The notes beneath the pieces were generated by a model that searched no databases, was not told the DNA's origin, and saw only the letters and a list, made by a program, of their open reading frames with translations. 64,000 nt of DNA from Pacificispira sp965223125 (GTDB lineage: Bacteria; Pseudomonadota; Alphaproteobacteria; UBA8366; Aestuariispiraceae): the NCBI GenBank assembly GCA_965223125.1, contig OZ244984.1:2418001-2482000 (forward strand), written 5' to 3'. This document shows, piece by piece, positions 52,801 to 61,318 of this stretch (position 1 is its first letter; every line of letters begins with the position of its first letter). The position numbers and the translations under genes were made by a program.

Positions 52801-54741
52801 ATGCAGTCCGATGTCTTTCCAGTTCCAGCGGAAGTCGCCGCCCAAGCCTTGATCAATGTCGATCAATATCTGGCAATGTATGAGCAATCGGTTAAGGATC
52901 CCGACGGCTTCTGGGGGGAGCATGGCAAGAGGATCGATTGGATCAAGCCCTATACCAAGGTTAAGAACGTCAATTTCAATGTGCCCGACGTCTCGATCAA
53001 ATGGTACGAGGACGGGACTCTGAATGCCTCCTACAACTGCATCGACCGGCATCTGGCGACGCGCGGGGATCAGACCGCGATCATCTGGGAAGGGGATGAT
53101 CCCAAGGATGACGCGACGATCACATATCGCGAACTGCACGGCCATGTCTGTCGCCTTGCCAATGTGATGAAGGCCGATGGCGTGAAGAAGGGGGACCGGG
53201 TCTGCATCTACATGCCGATGATCCCCGAAGCGACCTATGCCATGTTGGCCTGCGCGCGGATCGGGGCCATTCATTCCATCGTCTTCGGCGGCTTCTCCCC
53301 CGATGCGCTGGCTGGGCGGATCAACGACAGCGACTGCGTCATGGTGATCACCGCCGATGAGGGGCTGCGCGGCGGCCGCAAGGTGCCGCTGAAGGCCAAT
53401 ACCGACAAGGCGCTGGAAAAATGCCCGTCGGTGAAGACCTGCCTGGTGGTGAAACGCACTGGCGGCAACATCGCCTGGGTCGAAGGCCGCGACGTCTGGT
53501 ATCACGACGCCGTTGATGGTCAGTCCACCGACTGCAAACCGGAAGAAATGTCGGCGGAAGACCCGCTCTTCATCCTCTATACCTCCGGTTCGACCGGCCT
53601 GCCCAAGGGCGTACTGCACACGACCGGCGGCTATCTGGTCTATGCCGCGATGACGCATGAATATGTCTTCGACTATCATGAGGGCGAGGTCTACTGGTGC
53701 ACCGCCGATGTCGGCTGGGTCACCGGGCACAGCTATATCGTCTATGGCCCGCTGGCAAACGGGGCGATCACGCTGATGTTCGAAGGCGTGCCGAACTATC
53801 CCGACGCGTCGCGCTTCTGGCAGGTCTGCGACAAGCACAAGGTCAACACCTTCTACACCGCCCCGACTGCGATCCGCGCCCTGATGCGGGAGGGCAAGGG
53901 TCCGGTGGAGAAATGCTCGCTGGCCAGTCTGCGCCTGCTCGGCTCGGTCGGGGAACCGATCAATCCGGAAGCCTGGATGTGGTATCATGAGGTCGTCGGC
54001 AAGGGCCGCTGCCCCATCGTCGATACCTGGTGGCAGACCGAGACGGGCGGCATCCTGATCACACCGCTGCCCGGTGCCATCGACCTGAAGCCCGGATCGG
54101 CGACCAAACCCTTCTTCGGGGTGCAGCCGGAAATCGTCGATGCCGACGGAAATCCGCTGGAAGGCGCTGCTGAGGGCAATCTCTGCATCGTTGAAAGCTG
54201 GCCAGGCCAGATGCGCACCGTCTATGGCGACCACGAACGCTTCATGCAGACCTATTTCTCCACCTATAAGGGGAAATATTTCACTGGCGACGGCTGCCGC
54301 CGCGACGCGGACGGCTATTACTGGATCACCGGGCGGGTCGATGACGTGATCAACGTCTCCGGCCACCGCATGGGCACGGCGGAGGTCGAAAGCTCCCTTG
54401 TCGCCCATCCCAAGGTCGCCGAAGCCGCCGTGGTCGGCGCGCCCCACGATGTGAAGGGACAGGGTATCTATGCCTATGTCACCCTGAATGTCGGGGTCGA
54501 GCCGAGCGACGATCTGAAAAAGGAACTGGTCCAGTGGGTCCGCAAGGATATCGGCCCCATTGCCAGCCCCGATTGGCTGCAATGGGCACCGGGCCTGCCG
54601 AAGACCCGCTCAGGCAAGATCATGCGCCGCATCCTGCGCAAGATCGCCGAGAACGATTTCTCCAATCTCGGTGATACCTCGACCCTGGCGGACCCCGGCG
54701 TGGTGGACAATCTGATCGACCAGCGCCAGAACCGGAAGTAG
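52801..54741 (+). CDS. acs: Acetyl-CoA synthetase
   Basis: An AMP-forming ligase of 646 residues that activates acetate. The ATP loop is LYTSGSTGLPKGVLHTTGGY, the hinge TGRVDDVINVSGHRMGTAEV, and the acetylation-controlled lysine lies in KTRSGKIMRRILRKIA. DTWWQTETGGILITPLPG is the acyl-site motif. The 272-bp gap upstream (52529-52800) separates it from the divergent PAS gene and must hold both promoters, but I cannot identify them. A strong terminator follows at 54774-54810. Confidence 0.97.
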   Translation: MQSDVFPVPAEVAAQALINVDQYLAMYEQSVKDPDGFWGEHGKRIDWIKPYTKVKNVNFNVPDVSIKWYEDGTLNASYNCIDRHLATRGDQTAIIWEGDDPKDDATITYRELHGHVCRLANVMKADGVKKGDRVCIYMPMIPEATYAMLACARIGAIHSIVFGGFSPDALAGRINDSDCVMVITADEGLRGGRKVPLKANTDKALEKCPSVKTCLVVKRTGGNIAWVEGRDVWYHDAVDGQSTDCKPEEMSAEDPLFILYTSGSTGLPKGVLHTTGGYLVYAAMTHEYVFDYHEGEVYWCTADVGWVTGHSYIVYGPLANGAITLMFEGVPNYPDASRFWQVCDKHKVNTFYTAPTAIRALMREGKGPVEKCSLASLRLLGSVGEPINPEAWMWYHEVVGKGRCPIVDTWWQTETGGILITPLPGAIDLKPGSATKPFFGVQPEIVDADGNPLEGAAEGNLCIVESWPGQMRTVYGDHERFMQTYFSTYKGKYFTGDGCRRDADGYYWITGRVDDVINVSGHRMGTAEVESSLVAHPKVAEAAVVGAPHDVKGQGIYAYVTLNVGVEPSDDLKKELVQWVRKDIGPIASPDWLQWAPGLPKTRSGKIMRRILRKIAENDFSNLGDTSTLADPGVVDNLIDQRQNRK

Positions 54742-54773
54742 GGCGGCAAACGGGTCTGCCGGATTTACGGCAG

Positions 54774-54810
54774 AGCGGGGTTCGGAGTAATCCGAGCCCC
54801 GCTTATTTTT
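54774..54810 (+). terminator. Intrinsic terminator of acs
   Basis: A stem GCGGGG-TTCGGA / TCCGAG-CCCCGC with the tetraloop GTAA is followed by TTATTTTT, 33 bases after the acs stop. It is a strong rho-independent terminator for the plus strand. Confidence 0.9.
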
Positions 54811-54860
54811 GTGACCCGGGCACGGGATATTCGAAAGGACGATGAGTCCCTGCCGTGCTG

Positions 54861-54917
54861 TGATCGGAGCCTGAGCAGGTGCGGGATGAAGATCAATTAG
54901 TGCTCTGTCACCGAAAT
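54861..54917. repeat. Direct repeat A, copy 1
   Basis: A 57-bp element that recurs at 55865-55921 in the same orientation. The best conserved core is AAGATCAATTAGTGC followed by CTGT and ACCG. It lies between acs and the minus-strand gene at 54958. Confidence 0.75.
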
Positions 54918-54957
54918 TCCTCTGGGCAAAGTTGACCCCAATGATTCATGACATCGC

Positions 54958-55479
54958 CTAGTCCCGATACAATTTCAACCCCCTCATATGCTCGGCGGCG
55001 CGCTGCAATGCCGCGAATTGTTCCCGGACTTCGGGCGAGGGCAATAGCTGCTGTGCCAGCTCGCTGAGTGGGGCCATTTGCCGGGAAATCCGCCCTGCCA
55101 GTTCGGCATAAGGCTTCATCTGTTCCGCAAACTGGGCCGCCGCTTTCAGGCTCGGGGCTATTTCATGGGCAAATCGGGTAGCAAACGCTAAGTCGGGCTG
55201 CATCTGCTCGACAAATCGGGCCATGTTCTCATGCGCTCGCCTTATGCTCTCTGCGTGACGGGCCTTGCGTTCGCTCTGGCCGCGTTCCAGCCAGTATTCA
55301 CGCCGTGCCGTGAATTTCCGTTGCAGCCGACGGCGGCAGGAATCATCGGAATGCCGACGGGGCGGCGCGATCTGGATCGCCTTTCTGTAGACGGACGTGA
55401 ATTTCAAGTGCGGCTGCTCCAGGGTGATGATCGCGATTTCCAAAAGCGTATCACTGTCATTGATAATCGGTGGTGCCAT
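54958..55479 (-). CDS. Protein with four tandem 14-residue repeats, family unknown
   Basis: I do not recognise this family. The 173-residue protein has an ideal ribosome site (AAGGAGG, 5-6 bases before ATG), which supports it as a real gene. Residues 1-60 are basic and lack known motifs. Residues 89-144 are four consecutive 14-residue units: FVEQMQPDLAFATR, FAHEIAPSLKAAAQ, FAEQMKPYAELAGR, ISRQMAPLSELAQQ. The consensus is hydrophobic at positions 1 and 5, Pro at 7 and Ala near 12, so a repeated proline-kinked helix is likely. Short repeats flank the gene on both sides, suggesting accessory DNA. Confidence 0.75.
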   Translation of the reverse strand: MAPPIINDSDTLLEIAIITLEQPHLKFTSVYRKAIQIAPPRRHSDDSCRRRLQRKFTARREYWLERGQSERKARHAESIRRAHENMARFVEQMQPDLAFATRFAHEIAPSLKAAAQFAEQMKPYAELAGRISRQMAPLSELAQQLLPSPEVREQFAALQRAAEHMRGLKLYRD

Positions 55480-55620
55480 TTCGGCCTCCTTTGCGTATTT
55501 TAAGAGTTACCGTCAATATGGCGTGAGTCCCTACCCAGCCTTAGGGATTTATGAATCCGGCCCTTCGGACATATCGAGCAAAGTTTCGGACATATCATCC
55601 GGCCCTTGCTTGGCACTGTG
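55480..55620. other. Non-coding accessory stretch
   Basis: No gene is seen from the start of the 14-residue-repeat gene to the antitoxin remnant (55480-55920), apart from the repeats listed separately. Within 55558-55605 the short phrase CCGGCCCTT and the phrase TTCGGACATAT each occur twice. The short open frames here run through repeat sequence and have no codon or motif support. Confidence 0.6.
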
Positions 55621-55741
55621 GAATTACGGCGATACCGCACTTTTCTCAATCCTCTTATGACAATTCGTTATGATACTAAACGTGAAAATAGGAAACATAT
55701 CCGTTAAGCGATACCGATGACGGGACGCATCGGAAATCCCG
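55621..55741. repeat. Direct repeat B, copy 1
   Basis: A 121-bp element that recurs at 56376-56495 with roughly 80 percent identity by eye, including the shared blocks GCACTTTTC, ATCCTCTT, GAAAATAGGAA and CATATCCGTTAAGC. Both copies are in the same orientation and bracket the truncated antitoxin-like gene. Confidence 0.8.
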
Positions 55742-55864
55742 AAATTACGGTGACACTTTTCTCTGCTCCCTTTTCGCTTTGTGTGGCTTAGGTCCGCGTG
55801 TACCATTGCTCCATTCCGTCACATGATGCGAGGTTGGGTCGAACGATGGGTGTAAACTGTGCCA

Positions 55865-55921
55865 TGATCGAAGCCTGAACGGGTATGAATTTAAGATCAA
55901 TTAGTGCCCTGTTACCGTAAT
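55865..55921. repeat. Direct repeat A, copy 2
   Basis: Second copy of the 57-bp element at 54861-54917. Its right end coincides with the point where the antitoxin-like reading frame on the minus strand terminates, so the element may have inserted into and truncated that gene. Confidence 0.75.
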
Positions 55922-56124
55922 CACGGCTTTTGATTTCGGTCTTTTGCAGCCCGTAAATATCGTGTGCGCCAGACCAGGTCAGGCAGAACCTCTGCGGCCG
56001 GACGCGAAGCGGCGCTCTCGGCTGCTGTCCATTCCGACGCATCCGCGTCCTCCTGCATCGCCTTGGTGATGGCTTCATCTTCGGCGTCACTGGGGCTCTG
56101 GTGGGTGTCTTTAAGTCTGGGCAT
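55921..56124 (-). pseudogene. Truncated BrnA/CopG-type antitoxin-like gene
   Basis: A 67-residue frame starting MPRLKDTHQSPSDAEDEAIT, with AGAGG about 9 bases upstream. The acidic N-terminal part (AEDEAITKAMQEDADASEWT) and the RPAAEVLPDLV motif resemble BrnA-like antitoxins. Those proteins continue into a C-terminal ribbon-helix-helix domain, but here the frame ends about 17 residues later, exactly at the edge of direct repeat A copy 2. No BrnT-type toxin is found next to it. It is probably a remnant, though a short functional form cannot be excluded. Confidence 0.55.
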
Positions 56125-56253
56125 AGTGTGTTACCTCTCTGAATTAAGGCGACATGATCGTAAATTCGTCGCCGCAATTCATCGTCTCCCCGGAAGACGC
56201 GGAGCGGCTGTCCGGGGTCCAGAGCGACCGTCACGGAATCGGACCTGCCGCTC

Positions 56254-56281
56254 TGGACGCCCGCCTTCGCGGGCGTGACGA
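56254..56281. repeat. Short palindromic REP-like element
   Basis: A GCCCGC-CTTC-GCGGGC hairpin flanked by TGGAC and GTGACGA. This form of palindrome is widespread as a dispersed repeat in proteobacterial intergenic regions. It lies within the gene-free stretch 56125-56527, which otherwise contains only repeat B copy 2. Confidence 0.6.
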
Positions 56282-56375
56282 ACTGGATTCTTTTACGTCC
56301 TCTTCAAACGCCGAAGCGCCAATTTTGATTGACCTAAATTCCCCTTTGATCGGAGCCGGGACGTGGTGGTGCAAA

Positions 56376-56495
56376 GAATTACTGCGATACTGCACTTTTC
56401 CTATCCTCTTGTGACAAATCATTATGGCCCTAAACGCGAAAATAGGAACCATATCCGTTAAGCAATCACTATGACACGACGCTTAGGCAATCCCG
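56376..56495. repeat. Direct repeat B, copy 2
   Basis: Second copy of the element at 55621-55741, 755 bp away and in the same orientation. It ends about 30 bases from the 3' end of the convergent histidine kinase gene. Confidence 0.8.
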
Positions 56496-56527
56496 GACAG
56501 CTTTGTACCGTGCGGGCGGGGGCGGTT

Positions 56528-57724
56528 TCAGGCGATCATATCGGGGGGCAGGTGTATTGTGACCGTGGTTCCCTGGCCCGGATCGCTGTCTATCCGGATG
56601 CTGCCGCCATGCAGGTCGAGCAGCCGCTTGGCGATGGAGAGGCCCAGGCCGGCACCTTCGGTCGATGCGGTTATGCCGTGGTTCAGCCGCCCGAAAGGCT
56701 TAAAGAGGAGGGGGAGCTTGTCCCTGGCAATGCCGATGCCCTGATCCTCGATGCGGATCCGGACGCCGTCGCGGGATATTGCGGCGGCGACGTGGACGGA
56801 TGATTCGCACGGGGAGTATTTTATCGCATTGGACAGGATGTTGAGCACCACCTGCCGGATCTTGAGGCTGTCGCCGTTGAGGTCGGGCAGGTCCGCCGGA
56901 AAATCGGTCTCGAGACGGATGGAGGCGGCATCCGCGATCAGCTGGACCATCGACATGCAGTCCCGAAGCAGGTTTCCAAGGGAAAATACCCTGCGGTTCA
57001 GTTCCAGCGCCCCGGCCTCAATCTTGGCGAGGTCGAGGATATCGTTGATCAGGGCCAGAAGGTGGCTCCCGGCGCGATGAATATCAGCCATGTACTGCCG
57101 GTCCCGGTCGTTGCCGATGTGTCCCAGCACGCCGGATTGCAGGGCGTCGGCAAGGCCGATGACCGCATTCAGCGGCGTTCTCAATTCGTGGCTCATATTC
57201 GCCAGAAAGGCGGATTTTGCGATATTGGCGGCCTCGGCGGCCATGCGCGCCTGTTCCAGCGCGATGGTCGTTTCCTTGAGCTCGGTAATATCCGTTGCAA
57301 ATCCGGCGACGGCACCGCTGGGGGTGCGCAGCTTGACGATGCGGAACCATCCCCGGCCCGGATAATAGCGGTCAATGGCATCCCCGTTCGCCTCCCGCTG
57401 CGCGCGCAGGCGGTCCTGGATATGGGCCTCCAGGCGGTCGGGCGGCACGACGTCCCGGGCGGATTCCCTCACCAGATCCGCGTAGTTTATCTCCCGCCCC
57501 TTGCTTTGGGCTTCCACCCTGGCAAAGGCGTCGCCATGCACCCAACGATATAATTCGTTGCAGGCGATCAGCCGGTCGCGTTCGTCATAGACGGCGACCG
57601 GTCCTGGAAACTCCTGGATCGATTCCCGCAGAATCCGGGCATCCCGAAGACTCGCCTCGGCGGGGGAAAGTCCATGTACCGACTCGTTCGTTTCCTGCAT
57701 CCCGTTCTTTGCCGCTCCCTCCAT
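56528..57724 (-). CDS. Soluble PAS-domain sensor histidine kinase
   Basis: A 398-residue kinase without TM segments. A PAS domain occupies residues about 30-150 (PVAVYDERDRLIACNELYRW), with the closing FATDITELKE. The H-box is FLANMSHELRTPLNAVIG, the N-box VVLNILSNAIKYSP, and the G boxes RIEDQGIGIARDK and GAGLGLSIAKRLL. All catalytic motifs are intact. No response regulator is adjacent, so it is an orphan kinase. ATG 57724 or ATG 57700 may be the start. It sits at the edge of the repeat-rich stretch and may be part of the accessory DNA. Confidence 0.92.
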   Translation of the reverse strand: MEGAAKNGMQETNESVHGLSPAEASLRDARILRESIQEFPGPVAVYDERDRLIACNELYRWVHGDAFARVEAQSKGREINYADLVRESARDVVPPDRLEAHIQDRLRAQREANGDAIDRYYPGRGWFRIVKLRTPSGAVAGFATDITELKETTIALEQARMAAEAANIAKSAFLANMSHELRTPLNAVIGLADALQSGVLGHIGNDRDRQYMADIHRAGSHLLALINDILDLAKIEAGALELNRRVFSLGNLLRDCMSMVQLIADAASIRLETDFPADLPDLNGDSLKIRQVVLNILSNAIKYSPCESSVHVAAAISRDGVRIRIEDQGIGIARDKLPLLFKPFGRLNHGITASTEGAGLGLSIAKRLLDLHGGSIRIDSDPGQGTTVTIHLPPDMIA

Positions 57725-57907
57725 GCCCGCTGGATTTTCCGGCTATTCCCGGATTCACCAGTCTTTACATGGGGTGACCCTTTGCCAATTCCTGGCTGTT
57801 TTTATCTTGAATGGGAATGAGTGTGCCTGTGAAGACTGAAGAGAGTGTTAACAGATCAGGAATATGATGGAAACGGGAAGGGAAGCCCGAGATGTGGTCC
57901 AGGGGTT

Positions 57908-57933
57908 CCAGGGGGTGGTCAGCCGCCCCCTGG
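57908..57933 (-). terminator. Hairpin downstream of proV
   Basis: An 8-bp perfect stem CCAGGGGG/CCCCCTGG with a 10-base loop lies 9 bases past the proV stop. There is no T-run, so it may act as a transcript-stabilising or rho-assisted end rather than a classical terminator. Confidence 0.5.
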
Positions 57934-57941
57934 TGTCATCC

Positions 57942-59102
57942 CTATAGCGATTTCATGACTGTGCGGGCGGTGACCATGCCGGTCGGGCATCCCTGATCGT
58001 CGCTGACCAGAACCGGGCCATCCGTCTCGGAAAAGCTCTTGAAGCTCTCTTCCAGTGTCAGGCGCGCGGACAGGGTCGGGATCGGCGATGCACCGGATGG
58101 GTCCGACCCGAATTCAAAGCCTGCAACCGTCTCGCGGGTCAGCAGGCGCATTGGCCGTCCATTCCGGCAAAGAGCGACGCCCGAATGATCTGATAACAGC
58201 GCTTCGCAGCCCGCCCGATCCGCTTCCTCCCAGGCCAATGCGGCAACGGGTGTGGCCAGTGAGCCGATGGTGACGACCCGGCCCCGGTTCACGTCCTTCA
58301 CGAAGCGGGCGACATAATCGTCGGCGGGGCGCAGCAGGATATCCGACCCCTGACCGACCTGCCGCAACTCGCCATCTTTCAGAATGGCGATGGTGTCACC
58401 AATGCGGAGTGCCTCGTCCAGGTCATGAGTGATGAAGACGATGGTCTTGTGCAGTCTGGCCTGAAGGTCCTTCAACTGGTCCTGCATCTCGTTCCTGATC
58501 ACGGGGTCGAGGGCGCTGAAGGCCTCGTCCATCAGCAGGATGTCGGCATCGGTGGCAAGCGCACGGGCAAGGCCGACCCGCTGCTGCATGCCGCCGGAAA
58601 GCTGGCTTGGATATTGGTGGGCGAATCCGTCGAGGCCGACCAGATCGATCTGGCGCATGCCCTGTGCGACGGCTTCCTTCTGATCCATGCCCCGAATTCG
58701 CAACCCGTAGATGACATTCTCCAGCACAGTCTTGTGCGGCAGCAGGGCGAAGCGCTGAAAGACCATGGATATCTTGTTCCGGCGGAAGTCGCGCAGTTCC
58801 GTTTCGTTCAGGTCCAGAATGTTCGACCCGTCGATCAGGATGCGCCCCGCCGTCGGCTCGATCAGCCGGTTGAAATGGCGGATCAGGGTGGATTTCCCGG
58901 AACCGGACAGGCCCATGATGACAAAGGTCTGACCGGCGGGGATGTCCAGGCTAACATCACGCAGCCCGATTACATGGTCCGTCCGCTCCATCAGGCTCGC
59001 CTTGGTCACCTGTTCCGTCCGCACCTGTTCCAGGACACTGGCTGGGTTGGGGCCAAAGATCTTGAAGATATTCTCGACCCGGATTTTGATATCCTGCGTC
59101 AT
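57942..59102 (-). CDS. proV: Glycine betaine/proline ABC transporter ATPase
   Basis: A 386-residue quaternary-amine transporter ATPase. Walker A is GLSGSGKSTLIRHFNRL, the signature LSGGMQQRVGLARALA, Walker B ILLMDEAFSALDPVIR, followed by HDLDEALRIGD. The N-terminal extension KIFGPNPASVLEQV and a C-terminal CBS pair (about 270-386) are typical of ProV/OpuAA. CBS domains sense ionic strength in OpuA. It is the last gene of the proX-proW-proV order, 3 bases after proW. Confidence 0.95.
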   Translation of the reverse strand: MTQDIKIRVENIFKIFGPNPASVLEQVRTEQVTKASLMERTDHVIGLRDVSLDIPAGQTFVIMGLSGSGKSTLIRHFNRLIEPTAGRILIDGSNILDLNETELRDFRRNKISMVFQRFALLPHKTVLENVIYGLRIRGMDQKEAVAQGMRQIDLVGLDGFAHQYPSQLSGGMQQRVGLARALATDADILLMDEAFSALDPVIRNEMQDQLKDLQARLHKTIVFITHDLDEALRIGDTIAILKDGELRQVGQGSDILLRPADDYVARFVKDVNRGRVVTIGSLATPVAALAWEEADRAGCEALLSDHSGVALCRNGRPMRLLTRETVAGFEFGSDPSGASPIPTLSARLTLEESFKSFSETDGPVLVSDDQGCPTGMVTARTVMKSL

Positions 59103-59105
59103 GGC

Positions 59106-59978
59106 TTATGATCCAAGTTTCAGATGGCGCTGCATTCGCCGTCCATAGGCTTGGGCGATGCGGTCGAAGATGATGGCCAGGAAGACGATCCCCAGACCGG
59201 ATAGCAGTCCGCGGCTGACCTCCAGCCGCTGGATTCCCTGCAAGACCTGATAGCCGAGGCCCCCGGCCCCGATCATCGAGGCGATCACGACCATGGACAG
59301 CGCCATCATGGTGGTCTGGTTGATCCCGGCCATGATGGTGGGCAGGGCGAGCGGAATCTGCGCGGACAGAAGCCTTTGTCCCGGCGTCGCCCCGAAGGCG
59401 CTGACCGCCTCAATGATATCCGCATCGACCTGACGGATACCCAGATTGGTCAGTCGGATGACGGGTGGAATGGCAAAGACGATGGTCGCCAGCAGCGCGG
59501 GGATCTTGCCCGGACCGAACAGCATGACGAAAGGGATCAGATAGACGAAGATCGGCATGGTCTGCATGATGTCGAGCAGCGGCAGCGTGATCGATTGCAG
59601 CGGGTTTGAGCGCGACATGGCGATGCCTATCGGAATGCCGATAATCACCGCCAACAGGGTCGCGGTCAGCATCAGGGCGATTGTTGCCATGGCCGGAGTC
59701 CAGATTCCGATCACCCCGATCAGGAACAGCATGGTTACCGTGCCGAGTGTCGCCTTCCAACTGCGCGAGGCAAGGAAGGTCGCTCCCCCGAGTATCATCA
59801 CAACGACATACCAGGGCAGCCAGAGCAGGATATCCTCGATGCCGAGCAGCAGTCGCAGGACCGGCAGGAAGGCGATTTCAAGCGCTTCCCCATAGTTGAC
59901 GACAAGACTGTTGAACGCATCGTCGATGCCGATCCGAAGTGACCGTGTATCGATGATTTCTGGAAAATCCTGCGCCAT
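59106..59978 (-). CDS. proW: Glycine betaine/proline ABC transporter permease
   Basis: A 290-residue permease with about six TM segments. The EAA-type loop with VSAFGATPGQRLLSAQIPLA contacts ProV, and GAGGLGYQVLQGIQ is typical. ATG 59978 (MAQDFPEII) is the family start; the frame continues upstream through the intergenic hairpin but is not coding there. It lies between proX and proV. Confidence 0.94.
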   Translation of the reverse strand: MAQDFPEIIDTRSLRIGIDDAFNSLVVNYGEALEIAFLPVLRLLLGIEDILLWLPWYVVVMILGGATFLASRSWKATLGTVTMLFLIGVIGIWTPAMATIALMLTATLLAVIIGIPIGIAMSRSNPLQSITLPLLDIMQTMPIFVYLIPFVMLFGPGKIPALLATIVFAIPPVIRLTNLGIRQVDADIIEAVSAFGATPGQRLLSAQIPLALPTIMAGINQTTMMALSMVVIASMIGAGGLGYQVLQGIQRLEVSRGLLSGLGIVFLAIIFDRIAQAYGRRMQRHLKLGS

Positions 59979-60047
59979 GATCCAACCCTTCCACGTGCAA
60001 ACCCGCCGGGATCGCCGCAATCCGGAATCTAAACCCGATGTAAAACA

Positions 60048-60084
60048 GCCGGGGCGGGTTGCCACATGTCCAACCCGCCCCGGC
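60048..60084 (-). terminator. Strong intergenic hairpin between proX and proW
   Basis: A perfect 14-bp GC-rich stem (GCCGGGGCGGGTTG and its complement) with a 9-base loop lies 34 bases past the proX stop; only TGTTTTA follows. Its position suggests partial termination or 3'-end protection that raises binding-protein expression over the membrane components. Confidence 0.65.
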
Positions 60085-60118
60085 GTCCGCCTTGCACAGA
60101 CGGCAAGATGCAATCGGC

Positions 60119-61123
60119 CTACAGGGACGCCTTCACCTTCGCGGCAACATCCGCCGGTACCCATGTCGACCAGATTTCCTCATGGTTCTTGAAGAAATAC
60201 GCGGCCACTTCCTCCGGAGACGCCTTGTTGTCGTCACCCCAGGCCAGGACCTGGCTGATCTCGACATTGGGCACCTGCATCTTTGACAGGAATTCGGCTA
60301 CGTTCGGGGCCTTTTCCTTGAGTTCGGAGACCACGGCCACTGCGACCTCGCCCACGGCCCAGCCGGTGAGTTGCGGATCGGCGCAGTTCATGTCTGTCAG
60401 GCAGTTGAATTTCTCGGGATCGTGTTCCGGCATGTCGAGCTTGACCAGATTGTACTTGCCGATCACATCCGTCGGACCCCAGTAATAGCCGACAATCGGC
60501 TTGCCGCGTGCCACCTGGCGCCCAAAGGATGCCTTCAGGTTGGCACCCGAGCCGGGCGAGAACAGCTCGAAGGTCTCGCCAAGGTCGAGGGCCTTGAAGA
60601 GGTTGTTGGTGATGATCTCACAGCCCCAGCCCGGAGGACAGCCATAGAGCCGCCCCATATCCGGGTTCGACACATCGGCGAAGACGCTGGCATTGGCCTT
60701 CAGGTCCTCGACAGATTTGATCTGCGGGTGCTCCTTCGCAACATAATCAGGAATCCACCAGCCTTCTTCGCCGCCGCTCCCGAAGATGTCACCGGCCTTG
60801 TAGACATTGCCCTTTTCCATCATCTGGTCCCAGATCGACGCCGCCGTGGAGACCCACAGTTCAGGCGCGATATGCGGCTCGCTCTTGGACAGCATGGACG
60901 TCGCGGTCGGGACTGTATCGCCGGGCACGACTTCCGTGTTGCAGTCATAGCCGTCCGACAGGATCCTGTCGGTGATGAAGGCAAGCGAACTGGCCGACAG
61001 CCAGGTCATCTCCGCAATCGTGATCTTGTCGGTGGTGCCGCATTCGGTTGCAGATGCCGGACCGGCAGTAGTCAGCGCCGTCGCGGCGGCGGCTCCCAGT
61101 ATGATCGTTTTCAGGCCTTTCAT
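60119..61123 (-). CDS. proX: Glycine betaine-type substrate-binding protein
   Basis: A periplasmic binding protein of 334 residues with a clear signal peptide (residues 1-26, ending PASA). ProX-type motifs include AEMTWLSASSLAFITDRIL, PELWVSTAAS, EGWWIPDYV, GCPPGWGCE and YYWGPTDVIGKYNLV. The many Trp and Tyr residues fit an aromatic box for a quaternary amine. It is the first gene of the transporter operon. The 195 bp upstream (61124-61318) contain a CCGGTC/GACCGG hairpin and an AT-rich tract that may be its promoter. Confidence 0.94.
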   Translation of the reverse strand: MKGLKTIILGAAAATALTTAGPASATECGTTDKITIAEMTWLSASSLAFITDRILSDGYDCNTEVVPGDTVPTATSMLSKSEPHIAPELWVSTAASIWDQMMEKGNVYKAGDIFGSGGEEGWWIPDYVAKEHPQIKSVEDLKANASVFADVSNPDMGRLYGCPPGWGCEIITNNLFKALDLGETFELFSPGSGANLKASFGRQVARGKPIVGYYWGPTDVIGKYNLVKLDMPEHDPEKFNCLTDMNCADPQLTGWAVGEVAVAVVSELKEKAPNVAEFLSKMQVPNVEISQVLAWGDDNKASPEEVAAYFFKNHEEIWSTWVPADVAAKVKASL

Positions 61124-61318
61124 TGACTCGTTCCCCTTGCTGGATTGGTTCCCGGACAGCCGGTCTTGTGACCGGTCATTGCTTTCGCTGATATCAGGAT
61201 GACTCAGGCCGTTATTTCAGACAAATCGAAACATTTTAGTTTAATTTCAATTTTTCTGAATTTAATGCTGAGGCCGATCTTGAATCGGAATCTGCAATGC
61301 CTGCGGTTTTCGGGCGAG

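Noticed and set aside
52795..54582. A 595-residue antisense frame opposite acs
   Set aside because: Shadow of the acs codon pattern; no domain and no ribosome site.
55624..55806. A 60-residue frame within repeat B copy 1, with a similar frame at 56231-56452
   Set aside because: Similarity between the two follows the DNA repeat, and the frames differ in start, end and flanking residues; no ribosome site.
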